Shown here: one piece after another, positions 12,901 through 25,885 of the stretch
Position numbering within the stretch: the first letter of the stretch is position 1
Layout of the letters: each line of letters starts with the position of its first letter
Assembly: GCF_042242105.1 (NCBI RefSeq)
Contig: NC_092017.1
Span: 4,687,652 to 4,751,651 of the forward strand
DNA: 64,000 bases
Direction of reading: 5' to 3'
DNA from: Pempheris klunzingeri
Taxonomy: Eukaryota > Chordata > Actinopteri > Acropomatiformes > Pempheridae
The notes under the pieces: generated by a model
Seen by the model: the letters and a program-made list of their open reading frames with translations, nothing else
Databases searched by the model: none
What the model was told of the DNA's origin: nothing
Made by a program: the position numbers and the translations under genes

Positions 12901-15097
12901 GGAAAAAGAAAAGAAAAAGCATGTAGAAGATGAAATTCGATAACCGTGATGACCTCTTGAGTCCCACCGTACAGTGCTTAATAGCTGTCACTGTCCTTTA
13001 TGGCAGGAAGAGCACTTAAGCGATGAAACCGCTACCACACAACCCGAACAATGGGCCTAGAATAAACTTCTGAAGAATGCAGGTGCCACAGTCAGGTCAG
13101 TCACACAGCACTGCCTCACTTCCTGCACTCACCACTGCCCCTCTAAGTGTGTTTCCCACTATGAAATCACACGTGAACATTCATTATTAATGATCGTTGC
13201 TGCTAATACCAGTAATACCAGCTGACGTATTAGGTTTGCTAACATCGTTTGAAATTTAAGCCCACTGACGTTTGCCTAGTGCTAGGAGAACAGTTACTAA
13301 TATCTGACTGACACAAGTTTTGTTAATGAATATTTTAACCAGTAACAAAGGTTGCAGATGTATAGTTCAGACAGCTAATAAAACTAAAGCTGGGAGTTTA
13401 GTTAAATAAGCATATTACTACTACACGCCATCAAAATGAATTTAAAAATAACACATTCAGGTTTATTGTAATATTGCACTGAATAAGTCAAGAATCTATT
13501 TTTCTATGCCTAATTTTTGACTTTTGCCTGGAGGTCAGAAGTGTATTGAAATCAGTTGCAATGTGTAGCTAATATTTGAGATGAAATAAAGGCTCCAACC
13601 TGATCATATTATGTCATTTCATGATAGTAATTACATAACACGATGCCTCACCCATCCTGGCGCATGGACAGATGATCATCTGACTGTAATGAATAGACTA
13701 TAATAGCTCTGAATGGTATGGCAATTGCATTAGACTGTTTGTCTGTCTAATGACTTGTCCGATGAGCAGAGGCGTACCCTAGCATTAACACATGACATAC
13801 CATGTGTGGGAAGATTTTTTAAAAAGATGGCTTTCAGTACCATCTCTGCCTCTCAGGCAGTTGCCCACTAATTATGAGATAAACAAAAGCACCATTTGTA
13901 CGGTTTGCCAAGACTTACTCACAAGGGTGTGATCGGCTTTTGCTGTCTGAGAAGAGGAACAATAAGCAAGAATAAGAAAAAAGAATCGAGCCAAATGAAA
14001 CTTTCTGACCTTCACAAACAGAAGTTAACTACAGGGATGGCCTGATTGGCACAATTGCTGACAATAGTTTTCATAAGAACAATTAATTTTTTTTTGTGAT
14101 TTAAGCTCTAAAGACATAATTCCAGTCTCCTCAATAGCATAGGGGTTTAGGCAGAAATTTCAGAGACAGATATCTCTAAACTTGAGCAAAAATACCCAAA
14201 CTTTCTGCATGGTGCAGTGAGAAAATGTGTTTTTTTGTTTTTCGGGTGAACCAACCTTTTAATTATGTGAGTGCCAGTGCTGCATTCACTTCATGTGGGA
14301 TGGCAGTTAGTAATAGAAAAGATTCCCACAGTTATGACTCATGTTATTGGACAACTAAATATAGTGACTACCAGTGTTGTTTGCAAACTGAATGAATATT
14401 TTCCTAAAGATGAGCTATGGTTTTATGATAGACACAGTTGGTCAAGTGTCAGTTGATACAGCCAGTGTCCCAAAATGCCACATTGTTATGCTGCAACAGA
14501 TTTCACGTAGGGAGGAGGTCCGGATTGATTGATGGGACAACAAAACATGAAATTTTACCTTTTTTTTTTTTTTTTTTAATTGTCATCATGATGGCAAAAG
14601 TCACCTAATCTTCATGGTAGTAATGTAAAATAAACCATGATGTTTCCTTAACCTTAAAAAATACTTATCTTAACCCAAACCCTGTCCCTAAGTCATTTTT
14701 GCACCCAAACCTAACCAAACCATAACCATCACGTTGTCAAATCACAAAACTGATTTATTTTCAACTGTGATTTGTATCCATTTTGGAGTGCACAGACAAA
14801 TGATGTCATCGTGCTGATGGTGACCATTATTTTAACCTTAATCATACAATAGTTCCCAGGTGCAGATATTGTTAACAAATAATTATAAAAATGTTGGCAA
14901 TGGACATGTAACACCAACAACAAAAATACTGGCATTTATAACACAGGGTTTGGATATATTCTTGTCTGGTGATATGGTTTCAAAAAGAGCGTGTTTGATT
15001 TAAATAGTATTACAACTAGTTACAGTATCTAGTTGTAAACAATAATATTCACAAAATGAAAATGAGCAATTAATAGTGCAAACGTGTCCCAAAGTCC
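9971..15097. other. Intergenic DNA, no supported gene
   Basis: AT-rich sequence with poly-T and poly-A runs (for example T17 near 14561-14577). No exon-like, coding or RNA-gene structure could be supported on either strand apart from the repeat near 14636-14800. Confidence 0.55.
14636..14800 (+). repeat. Degenerate interspersed repeat, second copy of the 4138-4350 family
   Basis: Shares AAGTCATTTTTGC followed by AAACCTAACCAAACC with the copy near 4230-4265, in the same orientation and with scattered substitutions. Limits are approximate. Confidence 0.5.
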
Positions 15098-15583
15098 TCA
15101 GCTCTTCTTCTCCAGAGACCTTAAACCTCCTGGGTCTTCATCCCACTTAAAAACAAACAAAAGGCAAAATATCTTAAAAGCATGCACAGTGCTGGCCCTA
15201 GTCCACAAGATGTCCTGAAAACCAATCCCAGAATAATCACATTTGTTCTGAACATCACTTCTCTCTCTGGTCTTGGTCGTGGCATTTTGGCTGATGTGCC
15301 GCTTATCCGAGACTTTCTTGGGTACACCAGAGAGAAGAGCCTTGAAGTAATAAGCCTGCTGCTGGCACAAACTTGCATTATCTGTTTGGGAGAAAGACAA
15401 CCTTGAGACTTCATGTTTTTTTTGTTGTTTTTTTTTTTTATCTGAGTGCTGGGTCTGTGCTCCGATAAGTAAAGCCTCCGTCTTTTCTTTGTCCGGTTGC
15501 AGACAATTCGTGACCTCCATGAGCTGACATGAAAGAGGTGACAAGAGACATGGCATTAAAGATGTCTGTGCAATTTTTACCAT
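15098..15583 (-). pseudogene. Degenerate L2-type LINE reverse-transcriptase fragment
   Basis: A 161-codon minus-strand frame contains two stretches that line up with L2/Rex-type reverse transcriptases. CLQPDKEKTEALLIGAQTQ resembles the block 'LQLNxDKTEVLLIG' found after the palm domain. ALLSGVPKKVSDKRHISQNA with TKTRER resembles the 'SLLSGxPKKxxxxLQLVQNAAAR..TRTR' block near the C-terminus. The intervening hundred or so residues are missing. The intact LINE fragment at 34805-35524 carries the same second block. This is therefore an old, internally deleted LINE scrap whose open frame is fortuitous, not a host gene. Confidence 0.6.
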
Positions 15584-18500
15584 AGTTTAAAGCACAAATA
15601 CAGTATAGTCAGTGATTATATGTCCACATGAATCACTAATTGACAAAGGTTCCTATAAAGGCTCTCTGTGTGACTGTAGAGAGGAGGCTTGACTGCTCAG
15701 CGCCTGTTGGCAACACGAGAAACTTCCACCCAACTTGGCACTGCTCCTTCAAGACCTCTGAAAACCCCTGGCAGTGCATGAGTCACACACACACATGCAC
15801 ACACACTTCATAAGGATAACTTCCACTTCAGCTGGTTAGGTGGACTGCCTGGTCTCTCTCTTTCTCTCTCACACTCTTTTTTCCCCCCCATTTCACTCTT
15901 TCTTTTTCTCACTGCTTATCTCACGGACATCCCCGGGGCACCAGTAGTTGTTAGTGTCTCGTAGTGGAGGTGGCGGTGGCGGTGGGGGCCGAGGAGCACC
16001 ATGGTCTCATTACCTCCACACACTCACCCTGCAGCCCGCAGTGGGGGCCTGAGATGAGGGGTGGCGGACGGAGCCTGATTCGTTTTGATGTTGCGCACAT
16101 AACGAGGCTCCCTAGTGTTAGTCCCCATCCCCAAGCGGAGCCCCGAGCAGCCTGACACGCGTACGACGTTGTGGCTGCATGAACGCCTCGCCATGGCGTC
16201 CCCAGCAAACCTCACAAAGGTCAGGGAGTAATGTCTGCTGAATTTCTCTGTCCTCTGGGCTTTATTCATTAGCAACCCAGAGTGGGTGGATCTCCAGCGT
16301 CAATCAAGAAACACTCTAAGGATCTCCCAGTAGGATAAAGAGAACAAAACCACGCTGCACTGTCTCAGTAACAAAGCAGACATAATACAGTTGGGACTCT
16401 TCTGCAACCAAACCTCTGGAAGTTGCAACTAACCCCTCTATCCCCCCCACTCACTTTCACATACACTTCCTCCCACCACAATTCCCAACCACATGCATCG
16501 CACCGTCACACATATCCCACACTTAATCTCTACGGCTCGGCCTCAAGCCTGACAGTTGAGCTTGATAAGGTAGCTGGTTTTCCATTATTGTGTCTGGGAT
16601 GATGGCTGAGAGTATGTACACATGTACGGCTAACACTGAGCCGTGTCTGCCTCACTGATGCTTCTAACTGCTAGAGCCTAATACCACCTGATTGCCAGCG
16701 CTCAGAGAGGCTTTGCTCCCAGTCTGCCACCCTCTCCGCTGCCTCCTCTCCGAGCTCCGTTGTTTGGTCTCTGGAATAATCTAATAGGCACATCACGCCT
16801 GAGATGCTTCGGCCTAATATTTCCTCTCAGAGGCAGCGTGGATGTGGCTGCGAGTGAACACTGGCCGACTGTCTGTTGAAGTGCGCAGTCACATGACAGT
16901 GTGCTGAATTTTTTTTCTTTATTTCTATTTCTAACTTTATTTAAATGATCATTTTATTAATCTGAACTATTGATCTTATCTAAAATATTAGCAGCATCAA
17001 ATAAATAAACGAATGAAATGACAGTACCACCATGTCTACAGTGCATTTACCATGTATCTACTGTTATCTACTATCTACTACTATTCTGGTGTGACTCTAA
17101 GTACTAATAAAAACACATTTGCTTATTGATCACTAGTGGTGCCGATGGTTATGGTTTTATTCACTCACATTTTGATATATATCCATTATGACATTTTTGC
17201 CTCATTTCCAATACAATGGAGGTAAATAGTAACTCAACAGTAACATTTTCTAGAAACGATGTCATCCTAACTATGAAAAATCCACAGAAAAAACACTGAC
17301 AACCATTTTTATAGAGACTATTTCTGCATGGCTGAATACTACTAGGGATCATTTAGTAATTTGGCTGGAGTTACCTTTTTACATTACACAACCTTAACAA
17401 CCATAATTATATAATACCCACTGTACATTGTTCAGAACTTTCTTACATAAAATTACAAAAAGCTGCCGATCAAAAGCAATATAATATTCCTGTTTCAAGA
17501 CCAATTCCATTTCTTACGGTTGCTGCTGGGAACAAATCCCGTAAAAAGAGCAAAATAAGAACTGATCTTAAAAACAAGTATTGTCTGTGTATCCAAAGCC
17601 TGGTGTATCTTATTTCTGTGTGGCCATAGAGCTCTATTATTGTCCGAAAACTATTAAAACCACATCAGTGAGTCGTGCTGTCGCACTGGGTGACACGTTC
17701 CTGTAATATGACGAACGTGGGCACTGGAGTTTATTTTGAATCGATCCCATGTGCACCCTTCTGCCTGTCAAATGTGTATTCATCTGCCATTGAAAATAGT
17801 TACTTTCTGTTATAATACTCTGTTAGTTACTCCTGTTATAATAAAGTTTCTTCTTCTAAAAAAAAAAAAACCTACAGCATCCAGCCATTGTAAGAAATTT
17901 TATGACCATTTTTAAATGAGATGTATAAATCTAGTGACAAACGAGCTTGGATCTGACAGTGTAGGGAACTCAGAAGGTATTGATTCACATCCAAATAATA
18001 AGGTTAGAAGCTCCCTTAGCAGCCATGAAACTGCTGAATTAGAGCCAAAAGCACTATTGATTTTTAAGATGTAAAGTGACTACATATTTGCCTTAAATTA
18101 TTTGAGATATTAAGGAGAGGAAGATTTAAGTAAGTATTGTCTATTGTAACAGTTGATTCACCTGTATACCAGACACAGTATTCCCACTGAGCCACCAGAG
18201 GCAATTGTATAACATGAAAAAGACAAGATCACACTTTTGCTAACAATATTGCAAAAAGAAACTGAGACTGTGAATGAAGATGTCGGTGTTTTTCTTTGGG
18301 GCAAAGAAAATACAAGTTGTTCATCACTGTCGCTTCCTCATCAGGAGGAGAAGCTGTGAGGAAGAAAATAATTCATTTTTAACTGCCTATCAGTTTGAGT
18401 TTACAGGGACTGCAGGAGCAAAATCACTAGAAAGGGTTACGACTAATTTCTCTGTTTCTCACCTTTACTTTCTTTCACCTGCTCACCCTGTAATATATGT

Positions 18501-19280
18501 GTCTCCAATACACTGACTTCAGCAGAACCCTGATTGGCTCCTTTGTGCCTGTCCTATCAGATGGGAGTTTAAAAAGAGAGGTCTCCCTCAGCCTTCAAGA
18601 CATCCATTCAGTCCTGTTCCTCTCCCCTCTCTGCTCTGCCAGGCCAACAGAATGAGAGGCTGCAGGCGGACAGACAGACAGCAATGGGCAGGTGGAGACG
18701 GGATGAAGCGCACTAAAGAGTTTCTTGCTGACCACTATCTGACACACAGGCAGGGCAAAGCAATCAGCACAGCATCCAATTCTTACTTTTCTCCTGCACC
18801 AGCATTTTATCACAGCAAATGTTATCTACACCTGATACAGAGATACCCACAGAGCTGAGGACATGGGAGGAGATTATCAAAAATACACAGCGAGGAAGAT
18901 TGGACACATTATGCACTAGATGAGTAACAAGTGTCTTCTACATAATGTTGGCTGTGTTATTCTTCTGTCCAGTCCAGTGACAACACTGCAGCTCCTTTAA
19001 AGTAATACTGAAATGAGTGTGCTCTGCAGCGCCCCCTTCACTGGTGTTCCAGTGGGTGGGAATTTGTTTCTCCAACAGACGATGTCACTACAAATTGGAG
19101 TGGTGCAGTATGTGTGGGCAGGCACCACATAAGGTGGTAATAGAACAGTTCCTTTATTAATCCTTCACAGGAAATTACTTATATCGTCATAATAGAATGA
19201 CAGAATAGGTCAATTTCCAGCCTCCAAAAACAACATATATGAGTTGTCCTTCTGTGTCCTTTATACACTTTATACACGTT
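15584..19280. other. Intergenic DNA, no supported gene
   Basis: Includes pyrimidine-rich tracts at 15855-15915, a moderately GC-rich block at about 16540-16870 without repeats (candidate conserved element), AT-rich sequence, and the poly-A-tailed retro-insert near 17.6-17.87 kb. No coding exon is supported. Confidence 0.55.
17590..17870 (+). repeat. Poly-A-tailed retro-insert (3' end of a retrotransposed transcript or SINE/LINE tail)
   Basis: AATAAA at 17841-17846 is followed within about 15 bases by an uninterrupted A12 tract (17859-17870), which is how a reverse-transcribed, polyadenylated RNA ends. The sequence just upstream (CTATTATTGTCCGAAAAC onward) looks like a dispersed fish repeat. 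The left boundary and any target duplication could not be placed, so 17590 is a guess. Confidence 0.5.
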
Positions 19281-19952
19281 TACACTACTCACAAAAAGTT
19301 AGGGATATTCGGCTTTCAGGTGAAATTCAGGTCCAGGTGAACTTAATGTGACCTTCTCTAAACTTTTGAATGCACATGTCCAACTGTTCAGTGTTTCAGT
19401 ACTTAACAACAAGAAGCTTAACAGCAACATTCACAACAGGTTTGATCCATGAATCCACCAATACATTTCCTGGTTCAGTTAGAATTGGTATTTAAACAGT
19501 CCTCCTCATCGTGCTGTTCACATTCTGACATCACGAGACCAAGACGACACCTAACAGTTGATCAGCAGCACCTCAACACTGGAGGCTTCAAACAGGAAGT
19601 CCTCAGACGGAGGTGTTCACTGAGCTTAGAGGGTCACAGAGTGTCATCAGGAGGTTGTAACAGTGATACAGAGACTGGAAGAGTCACAGAAAGGAGAGGA
19701 GTGGACGTCCTTTGGCCACATCCCAATTTATTGAGACACTGAAAATGTTTTGTTGTGGTATACCTACCACTGTTGTTAGATTTTCTTCAATAAATTGCTT
19801 AAGATTAATAAAACTACCATTGCATGCTTCTACTTAAATGCCCTACTTTCATGATATAATATCACTGTAGCATTCACTTTTAACATATATTATATATATA
19901 TTATATATTTCACCTGAAAGTCGAATATCCCAAACTTTTTGTGAGTAGTGTA
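19281..19952 (+). mobile_element. Tc1-like DNA transposon, deleted copy with intact inverted repeats
   Basis: The element spans 19283-19950 (668 bp) and is bounded by TA at 19281-19282 and 19951-19952, the Tc1/mariner target duplication. Inverted termini of about 44 nt begin CACTACTCACAAAAAGTT and continue GGGATATTCG...CTTTCAGGTGAAAT, with two mismatches between the ends. The interior keeps a degraded plus-strand transposase scrap (about 19530-19740, including TRPRRHLTVDQQ, resembling the DNA-binding half of Tc1 transposases). It has no catalytic DDE region, and the element is under half the usual 1.2-1.6 kb. It would need a transposase in trans. Confidence 0.9.
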
Positions 19953-22900
19953 TATGGACACTAGAGATCAGCGACGTGAACACTAGTGGTTTTAACCCCC
20001 TTGAAAAAACAACTGTTGTTGTTTTCAGCACGAGGACACGCTTAATATCACTATAGTTTGAAAACTAGTGTGAATCAGTGTTAACTTTAGCAAGATAGAC
20101 TCCCAAATGCTGAATGTTGTAAAAGCAAAGTCGTCCTAAATCAGCAGCTATAACCAACTCTTTGTGGGTTTAAGTGTCTTGTAATAACGTTTGTGGGCTG
20201 CACGTGGCTATGAGGTGGTGGTAGCTGACAGCGTGTCCCCTAGCAACGTTGGTTTTTACATGTCAATCAGTCACAGATGTGTGGAGACGCACAACCAGAC
20301 GCTCGAATTTTAGATACAATTTCCACAAATATGTCCGAAGAGGGTCAGCCTCGTTTTGAAAGATGCAAAAGCCTTGTCTTTCACCAAAAAAAAGCATCTA
20401 TCATCTATCTGCTTCTGAATGAGAGTATTCCTCTGCGTGTGCGTGAGCAGGCTGTACAGTACGTGTTCCAAGTGAGCCTACATTTCAAGGCATTTCTGCA
20501 GGATTCTTAAACTGGCTTGCAATGTGCTCTGGGAGTGCTGGTCTGTTTTCTCTTACTCCAGAGCAGGAGATGGGGATCAGAGGGTGAAAAGTCAGAGGGA
20601 GGACAGCTTGACAGATAGAGCCGGGGTGGTGGAAGGGTCAGTGCAGGGAGGGCCATTTCCGCGCTGATTTTTATCCGTCTATTAACACAATACACCACCT
20701 GGCAGCTATAAACACACATGACTAAGAACATACCGCATGCACGCGTGTTGTGCAAAATACACTTTTGGAAAAAAATGTATTTTGTGGAAAAAAAAAAAAA
20801 AAAAGCACCATGCCTGCAAAAATAATATGTTCCTCTCATAGCTCCACTGGAGGAACTGAATCCCACATTAATCAAAATAACTTTGATGACAAACCTTGAA
20901 GGTAACTCTTTGTCCCAAGCAACCATGACTTTGATTGCATTTTCCTTTTATTCTTTAGTTTAATCAGAGGAGCCTTTTCAATAGAGAATTCAATTACTCC
21001 ACACACCTGAACACACAATGCTTTGGACCTCATTCAGCGCAGGTCATTGTTGGTTTAGGCATCAGCGTCTCTAATAGGAAATATTGATTCAAACTTCCTT
21101 GCCTTCCGTCTGTCCAGGCTCCGGCGTGTAGTCTGTTCTCAGCCTGAACAGATTCAAATCAAAAGTGAACTGGTGTTTATTTCATTTGGGCATATTTCCC
21201 TGTAGACAAGCAATGCCTCTTTGCAGTTTATTGCGTGGATTATCATCCTGAAAAAGCAATTAGTATGAAATGATCCCTTCAATTCAGCAGTATTGGGAGA
21301 GAGGAGAATCAGGGGTGAACACGTTAACCCTTCCATGTGGTTTGAATACCATTTGTATTCAAACTGAAGCACTGAGAGCTGCTTAATGTTACACAGTTGA
21401 TGTTCTTGACAAAGGTAACCATGTTGTAGCAGCAGAGACTGTAAAAGAATCATAATGGCAAAAAAATACTTAAAGGAATGAATGCCCTTTGTGAGAATGG
21501 TGGCATATTTTGTTAAAGGTCAACACGGTAGAGTAGAGTCAGAGAATAAACAGGAGTGCTCCATCCAGCTCTGGAAACAAGCAGCATTCTCAGGACAGCA
21601 CCAATTTCAGATTCAGCAGTCCAGCCAGAGCCAAGTGGAGTATATTCATCATGTCCAGGTCTAAAGCGAACAGCGTCTACAAACGACTTCTGCACAGATC
21701 ACTTCATAAATCTACTAAAGCGCACTTAATGAAGGTCTACCATCCCGGCCACGGAGATTTACATACAAGCTATGACACTGCAGACGGCTCAGAGTCGATG
21801 CTGTTATCTACTTTCATTTGGTTTTCGCTGGTGCACAGGGCATCCGAGTTTTTACACTCCAAGTCTATCAATTTCATATTACAGGGGAGGCCCCCGGCTG
21901 CAGGGCCCCAACATAAAAACATTTCATTGGTACTTACCTTGGTCGGATGTACTTTTATTTTACTGGTACTTAAACATTATACTTCTTATTTTAACATGTT
22001 CTGTACCCCTGTTAATGTGCTGTGGGCTCAGTTCTCATTGCTGTAATATACACAGGATTATATATGACATTTATACATTATTATCTTATTAGCCTTTATC
22101 AGGCTCTCTACTTTAGGGTTCCATCTGTTCCTATTAGTGTAAGAGCCATCAGGAAGACAAGAGCATCCCTACCTTAGGCTTCAAAAGGTGGTTTAACATG
22201 CATTTGTTTGCAGTCCTGGGCAGGCTCAAACGTGCTCCTGCAGGTCACATGACGAGGATGTGATGGCCTTGGACCAGGAGGGCTGCACCAAAACGTTTAT
22301 CAATAAATAATTTTTCATCTCATTCCCCAGTCATGAAGTGTATCCTAGTTTAGGTACTGTTCTCTCAAAGCACGAGCCAAGCGTAATCAATATACAATCA
22401 GATCCCTAAGTACACTTACAGCGTAGCATTACAGAGGTTATTTTAGCCTGAATCCTCTGCTGTTTGCTTTCATATTTAGAGTTTCTGTTTCCTCCGGATC
22501 TCTGCAGTGCTAACAAACATGTGTGACCTGACGAAGTTGTGTGATGTTTAAATTTTCAAGAATTATTTTCAATTCATGGCTTAACTTAACTAAATCTCCT
22601 GTAAGCTGGTTCATTACACAAGCAAATGGCTGATTAAACACTCTCACCTCCATGTGGCCGTGGAAATGATAGACGTTAAAACTTCCATTTTTTTCAGGGC
22701 ATTTTAAACAACTGTACAACAGAAGATGACGAAGATCATGTCATATGGTAGAGAGCTCCAGAACAGCTGCATGGAGGACATTGAGTTGATGTAATGTTTA
22801 GAAGGTCATGAATGAATTCTGCAGCTCTGCAACATTCCCCTTTTTTAATTGTTTAATTGCACAGTCCAGTGATGTGTGCTGGTGTGTTCATTATGTGCTG

Positions 22901-23415
22901 AGTGTTGCTCTTCAAGAATCAACTCCTGTTATGTACAGCTGTGTTACTAATGCTAATAAAAGGTGTTTAGGACAAAAACATTTGAGCTAGGACCTGATAA
23001 AATTCCCACAGTTATAACTGAGCTCCACAGGTCCAGAGGGATTGAGATCAGTTGAAGATATTTGTTTAAACTGGCAACCATAAAAACATTCTAGGAGCTT
23101 GGAAAGGTAGCTGTGGGAAATCATGCAGATAGACAGCAGCCAACAAAAATGAAAGTCATATATTTAGTATAAAATGTCTAATATATTTTACAGCACTGAC
23201 AGTGAAACACATACTGGATGCCTTTTGAATATATAATAAGAGCAGATATTGAAAGTCCTACCGGTGTGTACGCTTTTTTTCTTTACTGTTTGTTATCGGC
23301 AAGGTTATTCCTCTCCGTAGCACAGGGAGAATTATAGTGTCATGTCTACAATGGAGCCTCCCTCAGTGTTTTTCATCCCAGAATGGAGGTGCTCTTCAGA
23401 GCATGTAGGCTTCAC

Positions 23416-23470
23416 TGTGTGTGTGTGTGTGTGTGTGTATGTGTGCGCGTGTGTGTGTGTGTGTGTGTGC
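23416..23470 (+). repeat. (GT)n microsatellite
   Basis: About 27 GT dinucleotides with interruptions at GTAT and GCGC. Alternating purine-pyrimidine tracts of this kind can adopt Z-DNA. Confidence 0.95.
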
Positions 23471-24539
23471 AGTCTACCTGCCTCCACCACTGAACCCATT
23501 GCAATGGGAGGGAGAGGAATCCGTGATCTCCCATCAAGCGCTCAGGAGAGCGCAGCCGCGCAAGATTGATGACACCCTCCGGAAGAAACAAAAGATCTGC
23601 CGCCTGCGAGAACTGGCTTATGAGACCTGATAGACTCGTCTCTTAATAAACATCACTGATATGTCAGCTACGGCATGTTTCACCCACAGCTGCGTCGTGG
23701 AGGGTGCAGTGAGCAACTGCACCCCTACTGTCACTGCACTCTCACAGTAAAACGCCATAGTGGTTACATGCAGACCAGACAGGAGAAAATACTAAACCGT
23801 TAATACCAGGGTGGAGCTCACTCCTGGGAATTTCATACCGTGACCTGCTACATTATTGGCCTGTCTTAGCAGGGTCAATGTGAAATACCTTGCATTGGGA
23901 AAGGATTGCACGCACGCACACCAGGTCTCAATATCTTTTTGATCAGAGCACATGGGCTGTATATTGGCTATAAAAATACTGCATGTCATAGAGGATTTGC
24001 CGGTGAAATTGCCTATTTGCATATATTTGCCTGTGTGACATAGTTTACATTTTTCCAATAACAGATTGTAACAGAAAGACACATAATCAATACACAGTAA
24101 TCCATGAGATCTGAATTATAATATTTGCATTTTGATAAATGAAGCCTGAACCACTCATAGAGCTATTGCCTATAAACTCCAAATGAATGGAGTATTGACA
24201 GTGGACATCATTTCCACAGGAAAGAGGGGACTGGATGACATCTATACATGCACGAGCAGCTTTCCTCTCTGAACTCTGCCACGTTTATACACTTCGCTGT
24301 TTACAATATTCTGTCTTTGCACCATAAAAAATGTTGTATCTGTCACAATTCTATCTCCCAGACCTTCCCTCAGTGCTGTATAATGCCTTGTTAAAGTCAG
24401 CCGTGTGTGAAATGGTGTTTTAAAATAAATGAAACCGAGCAGGAAAGTGAGGAGAGGGGGAATATTGCGATGTCAAGCTGACAGACAGGCAGTGAAAATG
24501 TAACAAGAGCTATCATCTTAAAGAAAACCGGATTAAATA

Positions 24540-24800
24540 AGAACCTAGGACCGTGGGTGCATCTCCAGCCCTGATATTGACATGTCTCCAGCTAGGGCCA
24601 TTTTTCATTGTCTCATCAAGACAAAGCATTATGGGAGATCAATCACCCCCCTTGCATCAGATAGGCACATCCAGTTTAAAGTGCCGGGTGTTGGTTTTAT
24701 TATTCCTGGTAATCCACTGAATGTTTTAGACTCTGTAGCGAGAGCGTCGCTGTCACACTCTGGCATGCCAAGTGGAGGAGGCTTAATTTGAACCTGGAAG
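24540..24800. promoter_or_regulatory. Candidate conserved non-coding element
   Basis: Repeat-free block with balanced base composition and several ATTA/TAAT and GATCAATCA-type motifs, between AT-rich flanks. Two short open frames cross it on opposite strands, and neither resembles a protein. The call is inferred from texture only. Confidence 0.25.
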
Positions 24801-25306
24801 GATGTATAGCATCTGCTGTCACCAAGCAGCATTGAGGCCCACTGTGATCTTAATCAATAAAACACTGCTGAAATCACTTTGCATTTATTTTACATCACAC
24901 CGGACCCTCATTTCTAAGGAATCTAGTCAGTTTACATAACACTTGTAGCAATCAAAGACAAAACGCAAGTGGATTCATCTTCACTTTTAAGCACAAACTG
25001 TGCACAATAATTAGAGTCCCTGTGTTGCACTATAACACTGACCCAGCAAAAATACAACAGATAACATTTTTCTCTTTGGCTTTGGGATTAGATTGAACAT
25101 TGTGGCCAATAGTAATGATGACAAGAAATTACACATCATGCCTTTAACCTCAGGGGCTTGTATATCTTCAGGGGTCGTTAATTTTAAAAGTCAACCATTA
25201 ACCTGTGGTGTAATGTGGAATGAGGGAGGTAGGGCAGGTCTCTATAAAAACAAACCCCCATGCAGACACACTGCAAGGAGACAGAGGCGCTCTACGTGCC
25301 CCACAG

Positions 25307-25885
25307 CAGTGGTGGAAGGTAAACTCAAGTGAAAGTAGAAATACCACAATTAAAAATATCCTGCAGTCCAGGTGTTTATTATGCTTTGTCTTTCTCTATT
25401 ATCTAATAATGTCTTTGAGTATAAGATGCATTTGAATGTTGTCCGTCTACTGCTGGGTAGTTTAATCTAACAATGTATCTGTTATCATACATTTTGCATG
25501 AAATGTAACTAATTCAATTTACTCTGAGATTTACTGAGATACTCAGACTGGATGTCCATTCCCTGATGCTTTATACTCCTACTGCACAACATTGTTTAAC
25601 AGCTTTATTAATAAGTTTCTGTACATATTAAAATGACAAAATAAATGTTATATTCTGAACAACGGTATATAAATATTCAAACTTAGCTCCATCAGTATAA
25701 TGCTACGTACACATTAACGCATCACTGATATGAATCCACTGATATCATTGGCATAACGCTCTCAGGGGCCACAGTGTCTGCATTAGTCCTGCATGGTGGC
25801 ACTTTGTAATGGAGTATTTCTATATCGCAGAATTGATACTTTTACTGAAGTAAAGTAAAGGATCTGAATACTTCCTCTGCCACTG
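25307..25885 (+). mobile_element. Decayed hAT-like non-autonomous element (CAGTGGTGGAA family), copy A
   Basis: Starts CAGTGGTGGAAGGTAAACTC and ends CTTCCTCTGCCACTG, imperfect inverted ends of a very common teleost family. Internal words such as AGTAGAAATACCACAA, GGGTAGTTTAATCTAACAAT and TTTTACTGAAGTAAAGTAAAGGATCTGAATACTTC are typical of it. No target duplication survives, so the insertion is old. Other pieces lie near 27325, 29150, 42875 and 43565. Confidence 0.65.

Larger units (their letters stand above)
19953..25306. other. Intergenic DNA, no supported gene
   Basis: Contains poly-A/T runs (for example A18 near 20787), a GT microsatellite (23416-23470) and a 9-bp-arm hairpin (23704-23726). 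A sequence near 22270-22310 (CACCAAAACGTTTATCAATAAATAA) resembles the 3' end of a retroelement. Blocks at about 20920-21110 and 24540-24800 look unique and motif-rich, as conserved elements do. No coding exon is supported. Confidence 0.5.

Noticed and set aside
19020..19045. CTCF-like core near GCAGCGCCCCCTTCACTGG
   Set aside because: The GGGGGCGC part fits, but the 5' CCA part of the motif does not align, so the match is weak.
23704..23726. Hairpin GGGTGCAGT / ACTGCACCC
   Set aside because: A 9-bp stem alone is expected by chance in 64 kb and has no supporting context.
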